Origin: Cytobacillus sp. NJ13 | GTDB taxonomy: Bacteria > Bacillota > Bacilli > Bacillales > Cytobacillaceae | Direction: 5' to 3' | Assembly: GCA_030348385.1 (NCBI GenBank) | Contig: JAUCFP010000006.1 | Coordinates: 4,739,501 to 4,803,500, forward strand | Length of the DNA: 64,000 nucleotides | In this document: piece by piece, positions 44,582 to 53,553 of the stretch | How positions within the stretch are numbered: position 1 is the stretch's first letter | Layout: each line of letters starts with the position of its first letter | Position numbers and translations under genes: made by a program | The notes under the pieces: model-generated | What the model saw: the letters and a program-made list of their open reading frames with translations, nothing else | Databases searched by the model: none | Told to the model about the DNA's origin: nothing

Positions 44582-45358
44582 TTGTTAAAACCTGTATATC
44601 GCCTGCTGATTGAATTGACAAATGGAAAATGGACATCCGGGATGCTGCAGAAATTTGCAAAATCAAATTTGAGCAGGCGGGTCATTCCGTCATTTATAAG
44701 GATTTATAATATAAATGAGAGTGAAATGGAAAAAAACCTGCATGAATATCCGACACTTCATGAGTTTTTCATTAGAAGGCTAAAAGAAGGTGCAAGAGTA
44801 ACAGATGTGAGCCCTGACTCGGCAGTCAGTCCTGTAGATGCTGTAATCGAAGATGTTGGGAGCATCCGTGAGGACCGTATTATTACAGTAAAAGGAAAAA
44901 ACTATTCCATCTCTGAGATGCTTGGTGAAAATAAAGCAGGAAAATATGCAGGCGGCACTTATATGATCTTTTATTTAAGTCCGAGCCACTATCATAGGAT
45001 ACACAGTCCGGTCACTGGAAAAGTAGCAGATCAATGGATTCTGGGGCTGAAATCTTTTCCGGTCAACAAATGGGGATTAAAATATGGAAGAGATACACTT
45101 TCCAAAAATTATCGGAGCATAACTGAAGTGAGGCATGGTGATGCAGCAATTGCGATTGTGAAGGTTGGCGCTATGTTTGTAAATTCCATTGAGCTTACTC
45201 ATGAAGGGGATCAGCTTGAAAAAGGAAAGGAAATGGCCTATTTTACGTTTGGCTCTACTGTCATTCTCCTGTTTGAGCAAGGGAAATTCGAACTTGAAAA
45301 GTCAATCAGAACTCCTGCTCACATTAAAGTAGGGGAGCGGATTGGGACGCTAATGTGA
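44582..45358 (+). CDS. psd: Phosphatidylserine decarboxylase
   Basis: A 258-residue membrane-associated enzyme that turns phosphatidylserine into phosphatidylethanolamine. The processing site FGST (in YFTFGSTVILLFEQGKFE, near residue 225) is where the chain cleaves to make the pyruvoyl group. MIFYLSPSHYHRIHSPVTGKV near 128 holds the catalytic His. TTG start after TTAGGGGGCATG. The AT-rich gap to pssA (44308-44581) contains TATAAT-like boxes near 44512 but no clear -35. Confidence 0.95.
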   Translation: MLKPVYRLLIELTNGKWTSGMLQKFAKSNLSRRVIPSFIRIYNINESEMEKNLHEYPTLHEFFIRRLKEGARVTDVSPDSAVSPVDAVIEDVGSIREDRIITVKGKNYSISEMLGENKAGKYAGGTYMIFYLSPSHYHRIHSPVTGKVADQWILGLKSFPVNKWGLKYGRDTLSKNYRSITEVRHGDAAIAIVKVGAMFVNSIELTHEGDQLEKGKEMAYFTFGSTVILLFEQGKFELEKSIRTPAHIKVGERIGTLM

Positions 45359-45398
45359 ATGTGTGGCCATTTATTGCGGTTTTGAAGGAATACGGAAA

Positions 45399-45423
45399 AT
45401 AAAAAAAGCCCTATTAAGGGCTT
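45399..45423 (-). terminator. Terminator after sda
   Basis: On the reverse strand AAGCCCTT / AAGGGCTT is followed by seven T. Confidence 0.75.
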
Positions 45424-45431
45424 GTCCATTT

Positions 45432-45572
45432 TTAAGAAGTAACTTTTATTCTGTTTGATAGTGAGCGACGGTGGATTTCTGTTTCGATTAAACGAATGAA
45501 GTCTTTGCTAAGCTGCAGTTCCTTTGCTTTATAATATGATTCGATTAGTAATTCATCTGACAGTTTACGCAT
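45432..45572 (-). CDS. sda: Sporulation inhibitor Sda
   Basis: The 46-residue helical hairpin ([20 protein letters not shown]... ending NRIKVTS) binds sporulation kinases such as KinA and blocks autophosphorylation, coupling sporulation to DNA replication. [13 protein letters not shown] is the family start; the preceding GGAGGTGGGACAGG is a ribosome binding site, which excludes the longer in-frame reading. The protein is degraded through its C-terminal residues in B. subtilis. DnaA boxes occur upstream, consistent with DnaA control. Confidence 0.93.
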   Translation of the reverse strand: MRKLSDELLIESYYKAKELQLSKDFIRLIETEIHRRSLSNRIKVTS

Positions 45573-45639
45573 TCCTGTCCCACCTCCAGGTACTTGATAT
45601 TTCAGTTCTAAAAGAATTATTTTATACATATAATGTAAG

Positions 45640-45667
45640 ATTTTATGTTGTACCCCTACTCTAGCAA
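45640..45667 (-). promoter_or_regulatory. Putative sigma-A promoter of sda
   Basis: On the reverse strand, TTGCTA (45667-45662) and TAAAAT (45645-45640) are 16 bp apart, with the first DnaA box 28 bp upstream of the -35. Confidence 0.55.
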
Positions 45668-45694
45668 AATTAAACGACTAGAACAACCGTTCTC

Positions 45695-45793
45695 TTATCC
45701 ACAGGAAACCGTGGATAACCTGTGATTATTTTGTTTATAAAAAGGGAAAAAGTATAAAAATCATATTGGATTATGTGCATAAAGTTATCCACA
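45695..45793. promoter_or_regulatory. Cluster of DnaA boxes upstream of sda and yqeG
   Basis: Perfect TTATCCACA at 45695-45703 and 45785-45793, one-mismatch CGTGGATAA at 45710-45718, and TGTGCATAA (TTATGCACA on the other strand) at 45774-45782. Four sites in 100 bp exceed chance and match DnaA control of sda known from B. subtilis. The rest of 45573-46101 holds no gene. Confidence 0.8.
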
Positions 45794-46101
45794 GGGTGGG
45801 AGAGCAGTTGGTTTTTGTCGAAAAATTTTTATTTTAAGCATAAATCAGGCCTATTCCATGGAAATTTACTGAGTTTTGAGTGTCTTTCCCCATTTTGTGG
45901 AATCGTATAAAATAGAACAGCTGGATTGTATCTGCCAGTTTTTATTTTGAAAGAGCGGATGAAATTGGATATGATGGAATCGGTGTTTTCCTATAGTGAA
46001 AACTCTGCTGATGCTAATTATTAATATAGCCCGGGAGCTATTTGAGGGCTGAGAAACAATATTGTTGGACCATACGAATAAATGATTGAGGTGTAAATAT
46101 A

Positions 46102-46617
46102 GTGTTAAAGCATTTTTTGCCTGATCAGCATGTAAAAAGTATATTTGAAATCACTCCCCACAGTTTACAGGAAAAGGGAGTTAAAGGAATTATCACGGAC
46201 CTGGATAATACATTAGTCGAATGGGACAGGCCAAATGCAACACCGAAGCTGATTAGCTGGTTTGAAGAAATGAAGCAAAGCAACATCAAGGTTACTATTG
46301 TGTCAAATAATAATGAAAATCGGGTTAAGGCTTTTTCCGACCCTCTTGATATTCCATTTATTTACCAGGCTAGAAAGCCAATGGGCAGGGCCTTCCGAAG
46401 AGCTCTATCAGAGATGGAGCTGAGAAAAGAAGAAACAGTTGTGATTGGTGATCAATTGCTGACTGATGTCCTGGGGGGAAACAGAAGCGGCTTCCATACT
46501 ATTTTGGTCGTGCCTGTTGCTCAAACTGACGGGTTTTTTACAAAATTTAACCGGCTGGTGGAAAGACGAATATTAAATTGGTTCAGAAAAAAGGGAATGA
46601 TTCAGTGGGAGGATTAA
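46102..46617 (+). CDS. yqeG: YqeG family HAD phosphatase
   Basis: A 171-residue HAD-superfamily class IIIA enzyme. The nucleophile motif is GIITDLDNTLVEWD (near 30), motif II TIVSNNNENR (near 73) and motif IV VVIGDQLLTDVLGGNRSGF (near 114), so it looks active. Substrate unknown. GTG start after GAGGTG. It opens the yqeG-yqeM operon; yqeH starts three bases after its stop. Confidence 0.9.
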   Translation: MLKHFLPDQHVKSIFEITPHSLQEKGVKGIITDLDNTLVEWDRPNATPKLISWFEEMKQSNIKVTIVSNNNENRVKAFSDPLDIPFIYQARKPMGRAFRRALSEMELRKEETVVIGDQLLTDVLGGNRSGFHTILVVPVAQTDGFFTKFNRLVERRILNWFRKKGMIQWED

Positions 46618-46620
46618 AAA

Positions 46621-47727
46621 GTGAGTGAAGAGCAATTTGTTTGCATAGGCTGTGGAGTAAAAGTTCAAACAGAAAATCCTGAGGAGCTGGGCTATGCTCC
46701 TCAATCAGCTCTGCAGAAGGAAACGATTATTTGCCAGCGCTGTTTTAGGCTGAAACATTATAATGAAGTTCAGGATGTAAGCTTGACTGATGATGATTTT
46801 CTTAAGATCCTGAATGAAATTGGACAAAGTGATGCACTTATCGTGAAGATTGTGGACATCTTTGATTTTAACGGGAGCTGGCTTCCGGGGCTTCACCGTT
46901 TTGTAGGCAGCAATAAAATTCTGCTTGTCGGAAACAAAGTTGACCTTCTTCCAAAGTCGGTGAAAACAAACAAGCTGATTAACTGGATGAAGCAGGAATC
47001 AAAACAGCTGGGATTGAAACCGGAAGAAGTCTATCTGGCAAGTGCTGCGAAAGGGTACTCCATTAACGAGATTGCAGAAGCTATCGACCATTACCGGGAA
47101 GGAAAAGACGTGTATGTAGTTGGGTGTACAAATGTAGGTAAATCCACATTCATCAATCGCATATTAAAGGAAGTAACAGGTGAGGGCGATGTCATCACAA
47201 CTTCCCACTTCCCGGGCACAACTCTTGATATTATCGAAATACCTTTATCTGATGGAAAAGCTTTAGTAGATACTCCGGGAATAATAAACCATCATCAAAT
47301 GGCCCATTATGTAGATAAAAGGGATTTAAAGGTTATTACACCTAAAAAGGAGATAAAGCCTAAGGTTTACCAGCTGAATGAAGAGCAGACTCTGTTCTTT
47401 GGCGGACTGGCAAGATTCGATTACATTGCTGGGGGCCGGCGTTCATTTGTTTGCCATTTCTCCAATGAACTAATCATTCACCGCACCAAAACAGAAAAGG
47501 CCGATGAGCTATATCGGAATCATGCAGGAGAGATGCTCACCCCTCCAAGAGAAGAACAGATGGAAACCTTCCCGGAGCTTGTGAAACATGAATTCACAAT
47601 AAAAGAACCGAAAACAGATATAGTGTTTTCAGGACTTGGCTGGATTACAGTAAATGAAGGCGGGGCAAAAGTAGCTGCTTATGTTCCTAAAGGAGTACAT
47701 GCCATGATAAGAAAGTCTTTAATTTAG
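46621..47727 (+). CDS. yqeH: Ribosome biogenesis GTPase YqeH
   Basis: A 368-residue circularly permuted GTPase needed for 30S assembly. An N-terminal zinc finger (CIGCG ... CQRC, about 8-40) is followed by G4 GNKVDLLP (near 107), G5 ASAAKGYS (near 141), G1 GCTNVGKSTFINR (near 166) and G3 DTPGI (near 219), the 4-5-1-3 order of the family. GTG start. Probably translated together with yqeG and aroE. Confidence 0.95.
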   Translation: MSEEQFVCIGCGVKVQTENPEELGYAPQSALQKETIICQRCFRLKHYNEVQDVSLTDDDFLKILNEIGQSDALIVKIVDIFDFNGSWLPGLHRFVGSNKILLVGNKVDLLPKSVKTNKLINWMKQESKQLGLKPEEVYLASAAKGYSINEIAEAIDHYREGKDVYVVGCTNVGKSTFINRILKEVTGEGDVITTSHFPGTTLDIIEIPLSDGKALVDTPGIINHHQMAHYVDKRDLKVITPKKEIKPKVYQLNEEQTLFFGGLARFDYIAGGRRSFVCHFSNELIIHRTKTEKADELYRNHAGEMLTPPREEQMETFPELVKHEFTIKEPKTDIVFSGLGWITVNEGGAKVAAYVPKGVHAMIRKSLI

Positions 47728-47774
47728 GCTGTGAACCTGCAGCTGCTTATGCTTTTCAAAAGGGGTGAGGAATT

Positions 47775-48614
47775 TTGAAAAAGCTGTTTGGGGTTATTGG
47801 GGATCCGATTTCCCATTCCATGTCCCCCGCTATGCACAATGATTTATTTAATGCTTACAGTATTGATGCACATTATCAGCCATTCCATATATCCAGGGAA
47901 AATCTTAACGATTCTATAAAAGGATTCAGGGCAATTGGCATTGCGGGATTTAATGTTACAGTACCGCATAAGGAGGCTATCATCCCTCTTTTAGATGAAC
48001 TGGACCCCCTGGCAGAGGCTATTGGAGCAGTTAATACAGTAGTTAATCAGGATGGAAAGCTAATAGGCTATAACACTGATGGGAGCGGGTATGTAAAAGG
48101 CCTGCTGAATCAAAAACAATCAATTAAAGATAAAAAAGTGCTCCTAGTGGGAGCAGGCGGAGCTGCGAGAGCCATTTATTTTACAATTGCCAAAGAAGGT
48201 CCTGAGCTTCTGGATATTTGCAATCGGACTCCACAAAGGGCCGAACAAATTATAAATGATTGCCCATTTCGGGTTCCTGCGCGGGTGCTGAACAGACAGG
48301 ACGCAGAGGGAAGCCTTGAGACATACGATCTAATAGTTCAGACTACATCAATAGGGATGCATCCGGAAATTGGCAAAAGCCCGCTTTCAGTACATAAGCT
48401 TAAGCCTGGAGCCTTTGTCAGTGATATCATATACAACCCGCTTGAAACAAAGCTTCTGACGGATGCTGCTGAAAAGGGTGCGGGAGTTCAGAATGGGATC
48501 GATATGTTTGTATATCAGGGTGCACTTGCTTTCGAGATGTGGACTGGCATTGGACCTGACATTGAAAGAATGAGACATAAAGTTTTAAATCAGCTGGGAG
48601 GATTATCATGCTAA
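47775..48614 (+). CDS. aroE: Shikimate dehydrogenase
   Basis: A 279-residue NADPH enzyme that reduces 3-dehydroshikimate in aromatic amino acid synthesis. GVIGDPISHSMSPAMHNDLF near 5-24 and FNVTVPHKEAII near 62 (catalytic Lys) form the substrate site; the nucleotide loop is VGAGGAARAIYFT near 127. TTG start after AGGGGTGAGG. It overlaps yqeI by seven bases. Confidence 0.95.
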   Translation: MKKLFGVIGDPISHSMSPAMHNDLFNAYSIDAHYQPFHISRENLNDSIKGFRAIGIAGFNVTVPHKEAIIPLLDELDPLAEAIGAVNTVVNQDGKLIGYNTDGSGYVKGLLNQKQSIKDKKVLLVGAGGAARAIYFTIAKEGPELLDICNRTPQRAEQIINDCPFRVPARVLNRQDAEGSLETYDLIVQTTSIGMHPEIGKSPLSVHKLKPGAFVSDIIYNPLETKLLTDAAEKGAGVQNGIDMFVYQGALAFEMWTGIGPDIERMRHKVLNQLGGLSC

Positions 48615-48898
48615 CAGGAAAGCAAAAACGTTTTTTACGTTCAAAAGCCCATCATTTAAACCCGATTTTCCAAGTGGGAAAGGGCGGGGTAAATGAAAAT
48701 ATGATTAAGCAGGTAGGAGAAGCACTGGAAGCCCGTGAATTATTAAAGGTTTCAGTCCTTCAAAACTGTGAAGAAGACAGGGATACGGTGGCACAGCAGC
48801 TGTCAAAAGGTACAAAGGCTGACGTTGTACAAATTATCGGGAATATGATTGTTTTATATAAAGAATCGAAAGAAAACAAACAAATCGACTTGCCGTAA
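48608..48898 (+). CDS. yqeI: RNA-binding protein YqeI (YhbY/CRM domain)
   Basis: A 96-residue single CRM-domain protein. KQKRFLRSKAHHLNPIFQVGKGGVNENMIKQVGEAL (5-40) has the GxxG loop that contacts RNA. E. coli YhbY binds pre-50S particles. Overlap with aroE and a GGAGGATTATC site before the ATG show translational coupling. Confidence 0.92.
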   Translation: MLTGKQKRFLRSKAHHLNPIFQVGKGGVNENMIKQVGEALEARELLKVSVLQNCEEDRDTVAQQLSKGTKADVVQIIGNMIVLYKESKENKQIDLP

Positions 48899-48937
48899 GT
48901 TTCTTAAGCGTAAAACTGGAAGTATGGAGGAGTGTAA

Positions 48938-49507
48938 ATGGAAAAGGTAGGCATACTTGGAGGGACCTTTAATCCGCCTCATTTAGGCCATCTCATTATC
49001 GCGAATGAGGTAATGTCTTCTCATGGTTTGGATGAAATCTGGTTTATGCCGAACCATGAACCTCCCCATAAAAAGAGGTTTGATAATGTCAGCAGCGGTG
49101 ATCGTACAGAAATGCTGAAACTGGCATTGCAGAGCCAGCCCGGCTTTAAATTGCAATTGATTGAGCTGGAGCGCGATGGCCCTTCATTTACCTACGATAC
49201 AATCAGGATTCTGAAGGAAAACTATCCTCAAACGCAATTTCATTTTATTATTGGAGCTGACATGGTTGAGTATCTGCCCAAGTGGCATAACATTGACAAA
49301 CTTCTTGAATTGATTACCTTTATAGGAGTGAGGCGGCCATCTTACAATTTGCAGACTCCGTATCCGATTCTTTATGCTGATGTTCCTGAAATGGGGATAT
49401 CCTCGAGTATGATCAGAAGCCGTGTAAAGGAAGGCGGAACTATTCGCTATCTGGTACCGGATGCTGTACGGAGTTATATAAAGGAGAATCATTTATATGA
49501 ATCGTGA
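48938..49507 (+). CDS. nadD: Nicotinate-nucleotide adenylyltransferase
   Basis: A 189-residue enzyme of NAD synthesis. The nucleotidyltransferase motif [11 protein letters not shown] is at residues 9-19, the substrate loop [13 protein letters not shown] near 38, and the ATP motif [13 protein letters not shown] near 150. GGAGGAGTG precedes the ATG. It overlaps yqeK by 11 bases. Confidence 0.95.
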   Translation: MEKVGILGGTFNPPHLGHLIIANEVMSSHGLDEIWFMPNHEPPHKKRFDNVSSGDRTEMLKLALQSQPGFKLQLIELERDGPSFTYDTIRILKENYPQTQFHFIIGADMVEYLPKWHNIDKLLELITFIGVRRPSYNLQTPYPILYADVPEMGISSSMIRSRVKEGGTIRYLVPDAVRSYIKENHLYES

Positions 49508-50063
49508 ACAGGCACTTGCAATTGTAAAGGAACAGCTGACTGAACATCGCTACCTTCATACAGTAGGAGTGATGGAAACAGCCATTAACCTTGCAGCGGA
49601 ATATGGTGCTGATACAGAGAAAGCGGAACTGGCGGCCATTTTTCATGATTATGCTAAGTTTCGTCCTAAGGAAGAGATGAGGGAAATTATCATTAAGGAA
49701 GGAATGCCAAGTGAGCTTCTGGAGTACCATAGTGAACTTTGGCATGCTCCCGTCGGTGCTTTTCTGACGGAGAAAGAAGTAGGAATTAATGATAAAGAGG
49801 TTTTGGATGCCATAAGGTATCATACTTCCGGCAGGCCGGGAATGGTACTTCTTGAAAAGATCATATATCTTGCGGATTATATTGAACCTGGAAGGCATTT
49901 TCCAGGTGTTGATGAAGTGCGTGATTTAGCGAAGACGAATTTGGACAAAGCCTTAATCAAGGCCGTCCAAAATACTATCATGTTTTTAATGAAAAAAGGG
50001 CAGCCTGTTTTTCCAGCGTCCCTTCAAACTTATAATGACCTTGTAATGAATAAGGAGGACTGA
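49497..50063 (+). CDS. yqeK: YqeK family HD-domain hydrolase (diadenosine tetraphosphatase type)
   Basis: A 188-residue HD-domain protein; the family splits Ap4A symmetrically in Firmicutes. Metal ligands are seen in [12 protein letters not shown] (His near 22), AIFHDYAKF (HD near 52), [10 protein letters not shown] (near 84) and [10 protein letters not shown] (near 125). Start ATG inside nadD; rsfS begins four bases after its stop. Confidence 0.9.
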   Translation: MNREQALAIVKEQLTEHRYLHTVGVMETAINLAAEYGADTEKAELAAIFHDYAKFRPKEEMREIIIKEGMPSELLEYHSELWHAPVGAFLTEKEVGINDKEVLDAIRYHTSGRPGMVLLEKIIYLADYIEPGRHFPGVDEVRDLAKTNLDKALIKAVQNTIMFLMKKGQPVFPASLQTYNDLVMNKED

Positions 50064-50067
50064 TTAA

Positions 50068-50424
50068 ATGAATGAAAATACATTGCTGATGACAGCAGTT
50101 AAAGCAGCAGATGATAAACGGGCAGAAGATATAACAGTACTTAATATGAAAGGTATTTCCCTGATTTCAGATTACTTTGTAATTTGCCATGGCAACTCTG
50201 ATAAACAAGTGCAGGCCATTGCTCGGGAAATGAAAGAAAAATCTGAAGAACATGGGTTTACTGTTAAAAGAATGGAAGGTTTTGATGAAGCAAGGTGGAT
50301 TCTAGTTGATATGGGTGATATAGTTGCTCATATTTTCCATAAGGATGAAAGAAGCTACTATAATCTGGAAAGACTTTGGGGCGATGCGCCGGTCGAGAAC
50401 GTTCAAGGCATGCTTAACCAATGA
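50068..50424 (+). CDS. rsfS: Ribosome silencing factor RsfS
   Basis: A 118-residue protein that binds uL14 and prevents joining of ribosomal subunits in stress. DUF143 motifs VLNMKGISLISDYFVICHGNSDKQVQAIA (about 24-52) and WILVDMGDIVAHIFHKDERSYYNLERLWGDAP near 83 are intact. AAGGAGGACTG precedes the ATG. It overlaps yqeM by four bases (ATGA). Confidence 0.95.
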   Translation: MNENTLLMTAVKAADDKRAEDITVLNMKGISLISDYFVICHGNSDKQVQAIAREMKEKSEEHGFTVKRMEGFDEARWILVDMGDIVAHIFHKDERSYYNLERLWGDAPVENVQGMLNQ

Positions 50425-51170
50425 GCTACGGAAAGTTTGCTTATCTCTATGACAGACTGATGGAAGATGTCCCTTATGACAGCTGGATTAAATTGGTCAA
50501 TGAAAAGCATGCTGAATTTAATGTACCCGGCAAAAAACTGCTGGACCTTGCCTGCGGCACCGGACAGCTTTCCATAAGGCTAAGTAAACAGGGTTATGAG
50601 GTTACTGGTGTGGACTTATCAGAGGATATGCTGGCTGTAGCACAGGCAAAGGCGGAACAGAACAGTCTGCAAATCCCCTTTTACCTGCAGAACATGGCAG
50701 AACTTGAAGGTTTCAGTGAATTTGATATTATTGGCATCTTTTGTGATTCTTTGAATTATCTGGAGACGGAATCAGAGGTGAAGGACACCTTCATGAGGGT
50801 CCACACCCATTTGAAAAGTGACGGTCTTTTTATATTTGATGTCCACTCCATTTATAAAATTATGCAGATATTTATGAACCAGACATTTGCAGAAAATGAT
50901 GAGGAAATTTCATATATCTGGCACAGCTATCAGGGTGAATATCCTAATTCTGTGGAGCATGATCTTTCATTTTTTGTCCTGGAAGAAGAAACCGGAAAGT
51001 ATGACCGCCATGACGAACTTCACTTCCAGCGCACTTATCCTATTGATCAATATGAAAGCTGGCTTGGAGAATGCGGATTTGAACTGCTTGACATTTCAGC
51101 AGATTTTGAAGAGGGCCCTCCAGGCAGCCAGGGTGAACGAATCATTTTTATTGCAAAGAAAAGGAACTAA
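50421..51170 (+). CDS. yqeM: Class I SAM-dependent methyltransferase YqeM
   Basis: A 249-residue methyltransferase. LLDLACGTGQLSIRLSKQGYEVTGVDLSEDML (about 40-71) forms the SAM pocket, with FDIIGIFCDSLNYL near 100. Substrate unknown. Overlap with rsfS shows it closes the operon, and a strong terminator follows. Confidence 0.9.
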   Translation: MSYGKFAYLYDRLMEDVPYDSWIKLVNEKHAEFNVPGKKLLDLACGTGQLSIRLSKQGYEVTGVDLSEDMLAVAQAKAEQNSLQIPFYLQNMAELEGFSEFDIIGIFCDSLNYLETESEVKDTFMRVHTHLKSDGLFIFDVHSIYKIMQIFMNQTFAENDEEISYIWHSYQGEYPNSVEHDLSFFVLEEETGKYDRHDELHFQRTYPIDQYESWLGECGFELLDISADFEEGPPGSQGERIIFIAKKRN

Positions 51171-51174
51171 AATA

Positions 51175-51217
51175 AAAACCAGCCGGATTGACTAAAGCAA
51201 TCCGGCTGGTTTTTTAA
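51175..51217. terminator. Terminator between yqeM and comER
   Basis: AAAACCAGCCGGATTG / CAATCCGGCTGGTTTT stem, strong in both directions. Confidence 0.9.
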
Positions 51218-51253
51218 GAAAAAAGAAGGATTATTTCCATGAACATCGAATAG

Positions 51254-52078
51254 CTAATGGAGAGAATACTGTTTTTTTACCTCAACAAGATCTTCGTCAT
51301 ACTTGGAATGTGTTGCCTGGAATAAGTGCTCAAATATTGTACCAAGCTCGCTTTCGAGAATTTTAATTCCCTCCCCTGTAATTCCACCTTTGACGCATAC
51401 CTTCTCTTGCAATGTCGGCAATGTATAAAAACCTTTTTTCAGTAAATCCCCAAGCCCGATCAGCATTTCTCCTGCAAGCTTTGTAGCTGTGTCCTTATCA
51501 ATCTCTGTTTCTGCAACTGCCGCATTGATGAAGCGCTGCGTCAAATAGCTGAAAAAGGCAGGTCCGCAGCTGACAATATCCGAAGAAACACGGGTAATAT
51601 TTTCCTCGATAAAAACAGGTGTGGAGATGCTTTCAAAAAGCGTATTAACTATCCCTTTCCATTGCTCGCTGCACTGTTCACCGAATGATAATAGCGAAAC
51701 CCCTGATAAGGCACGATTTGTTATGCTTGGAATCGCCCTGGCTGCTGAACAAGGCAGAATTGATTCAAGCTGTTTTACACTAATTGGGCTGGTTATTGAA
51801 ACCACACATTTATCTTTTGACAGGAACGGCAAAATATCCTGAACGACATTATACACATCATGAGGCTTTACACAAATAAAGATAAGCGAAGATCGATGCG
51901 CAGCCTCTCTTGCATTATTTACAACAGTAATATCCTGATGAGTTTCCTTTATTTCCATCGCTTTTGCCGCTGTCCGATTGGTAATCGTCATGGAGGATGG
52001 GGAAACGGTTCCTCCATCGAGGAAAGCCTCGGTTAGTATCCTCCCCATGTTACCTGTGCCAATAATTCCGATTTTCAT
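51254..52078 (-). CDS. comER: ComER, pyrroline-5-carboxylate reductase-like
   Basis: A 274-residue Rossmann protein of the P5CR family. GIIGTGNMGRILTEAFLDGG at 3-22 is the NAD(P) loop and SPISVKQLESILP near 95 follows. The C-terminal helical domain is shorter and less conserved than in ProC. In Bacillus it lies upstream of comEA on the opposite strand and influences sporulation and biofilm; its reaction is unknown. CCTTGAAGGAGGGATG precedes the ATG. Confidence 0.9.
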   Translation of the reverse strand: MKIGIIGTGNMGRILTEAFLDGGTVSPSSMTITNRTAAKAMEIKETHQDITVVNNAREAAHRSSLIFICVKPHDVYNVVQDILPFLSKDKCVVSITSPISVKQLESILPCSAARAIPSITNRALSGVSLLSFGEQCSEQWKGIVNTLFESISTPVFIEENITRVSSDIVSCGPAFFSYLTQRFINAAVAETEIDKDTATKLAGEMLIGLGDLLKKGFYTLPTLQEKVCVKGGITGEGIKILESELGTIFEHLFQATHSKYDEDLVEVKKQYSLH

Positions 52079-52167
52079 CGCTTCATCCCTCCTTCAAAAG
52101 CAAGATCTCTCATATAACGATATGTATCAAAAAAACATTTATTCCAAAAAGAAAGGATCGATCCTTA

Positions 52168-52809
52168 ATGCCCGAATGGATAAAAACACATAAAATTTAC
52201 TTTGCAGGAGCCGCCATTGCATTGGCTGCCGTCCTCTATTATTTTTTCATGCCTGTTCAAGAGAATGAAGTATTTCCTGAGATTGAACAGTCACTTCAAT
52301 TAAATGAAAATGAAGATGGTGCTAATGAAATAGAAACAGAAGGTGATGGACCGGCTGGACAGATGCCACAGCCGATGAAGGCAGATATTAAAGGTGCTGT
52401 ACAAAAGCCGGGAGTGTACGAAGCGGCAGAAGGAGACAGGGTAATCGACCTGCTGGAAAAAGCAGGCGGACTGACGGAAAAAGCAGATGGCACTAAAATC
52501 AATTTTGCCCTCAATATCACGGATGAAATGGTCATATATGTTCCGGAAAAGGGAGAAGTCCTCGAGGAGGCCACAGCTGGTGGAAATTTCGAGGCGGGGG
52601 GAGAGCAAGATAACGGAAAGATAAATTTAAACCAAGCCGATGAATCGGAATTGCAGACATTGCCTGGTATCGGCCCATCCAAGGCGGCAGCCATAATTGA
52701 ACACCGCGAGACAAATGGATCCTTTAAGGATATTGCGGATTTGAAATTAATATCAGGGATAGGAGAGAAAACCTTTGAAAAACTTAAAGAACATATTAGT
52801 GTAAAATAA
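52168..52809 (+). CDS. comEA: DNA-binding competence protein ComEA
   Basis: A 213-residue membrane-anchored receptor for double-stranded DNA. The N-terminal helix (about 9-27) is followed by an acidic linker, an SLBB-type domain (about 72-125: ADIKGAVQKPGVYEAAEGDRVIDLLEKAGG) and a C-terminal helix-hairpin-helix pair (about 150-213: INLNQADESELQTLPGIGPSKAAAIIEHR). AAAGGATCGATCC precedes the ATG. The 89-base gap to comER contains an AAAA-N5-TTTA element near 52133, a partial ComK box. Confidence 0.95.
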   Translation: MPEWIKTHKIYFAGAAIALAAVLYYFFMPVQENEVFPEIEQSLQLNENEDGANEIETEGDGPAGQMPQPMKADIKGAVQKPGVYEAAEGDRVIDLLEKAGGLTEKADGTKINFALNITDEMVIYVPEKGEVLEEATAGGNFEAGGEQDNGKINLNQADESELQTLPGIGPSKAAAIIEHRETNGSFKDIADLKLISGIGEKTFEKLKEHISVK

Positions 52810-52922
52810 TTTCATCCATTGACCTTCATGAGCTTGAGGCTTACACTTATTGAGAGAAAAAGCTATGCTTGAATTCGGGGCATACACGCCTGTGAAAAAG
52901 ACGGAAGGGGAGAGACTGCGAG

Positions 52923-53486
52923 ATGGATCGGATTTCCTGGAACCAATATTTTATGGCACAAAGCCATTTGCTTGCTTTGAGGAGCACATGTACAAGGCTT
53001 GCGGTAGGGGCAACCATTGTAAGGGATAAGAGAATCATTGCCGGCGGCTATAATGGATCGATTGCCGGCGGTGAACATTGTATTGATGATGGCTGCTATG
53101 TTATTGATAACCATTGTGTCAGAACCATTCATGCGGAAATGAATGCGATTTTACAGTGTGCAAAATTTGGGGTGCCTACAAGTGATGCAGAATTATATGT
53201 AACCCATTTTCCATGCCTCCAATGCTGCAAAGCGATTATACAGGCAGGCATTAAAACGGTTTATTACGCACAGGACTATAAAAATCACCCTTATGGAATT
53301 GAACTCTTTGAGAAGGCTGGAGTGAAAACTGTGCAGGTAATAGCAGAAAAAGTGTCCTTTGATGACAGCAAACAAGAAAAACGTGATTTTATAGAAGAAT
53401 TAATAAATGAGCTTGAAAAAAGCGGAAAAGATCGGGACTTGGTGAAAAGCTATAAAGAAACAAAGGAGAAGCTTTTTCAGAATTAA
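52923..53486 (+). CDS. comEB: ComE operon protein 2, dCMP deaminase family
   Basis: A 187-residue cytidine/deoxycytidylate deaminase. Zinc ligands lie in TIHAEMNAILQCAKFG (His and catalytic Glu near 71-73) and FPCLQCCKAIIQAG (two Cys near 99-102); CTRLAVGATIVRDKRIIAGGYNG near 22-44 is the deaminase N-terminal part. It is probably a real dCMP deaminase; its role in competence is dispensable in B. subtilis. AAGGGGAGAGACTGCG precedes the ATG. Confidence 0.93.
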   Translation: MDRISWNQYFMAQSHLLALRSTCTRLAVGATIVRDKRIIAGGYNGSIAGGEHCIDDGCYVIDNHCVRTIHAEMNAILQCAKFGVPTSDAELYVTHFPCLQCCKAIIQAGIKTVYYAQDYKNHPYGIELFEKAGVKTVQVIAEKVSFDDSKQEKRDFIEELINELEKSGKDRDLVKSYKETKEKLFQN

Positions 53487-53492
53487 ACCATT

Positions 53493-53530
53493 GAAGGAGT
53501 AACACCTGAAATAAAAGGTCTTACTCCTTC
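53493..53530. repeat. Ten-base inverted repeat between comEB and comEC
   Basis: GAAGGAGTAA and TTACTCCTTC are perfectly complementary, and ACC / GGT extend the stem inward. No T tract follows on the plus strand, so it is not a standard terminator. Confidence 0.6.
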
Positions 53531-53553
53531 CAAAAAATTAAAGGAGAAATGAT

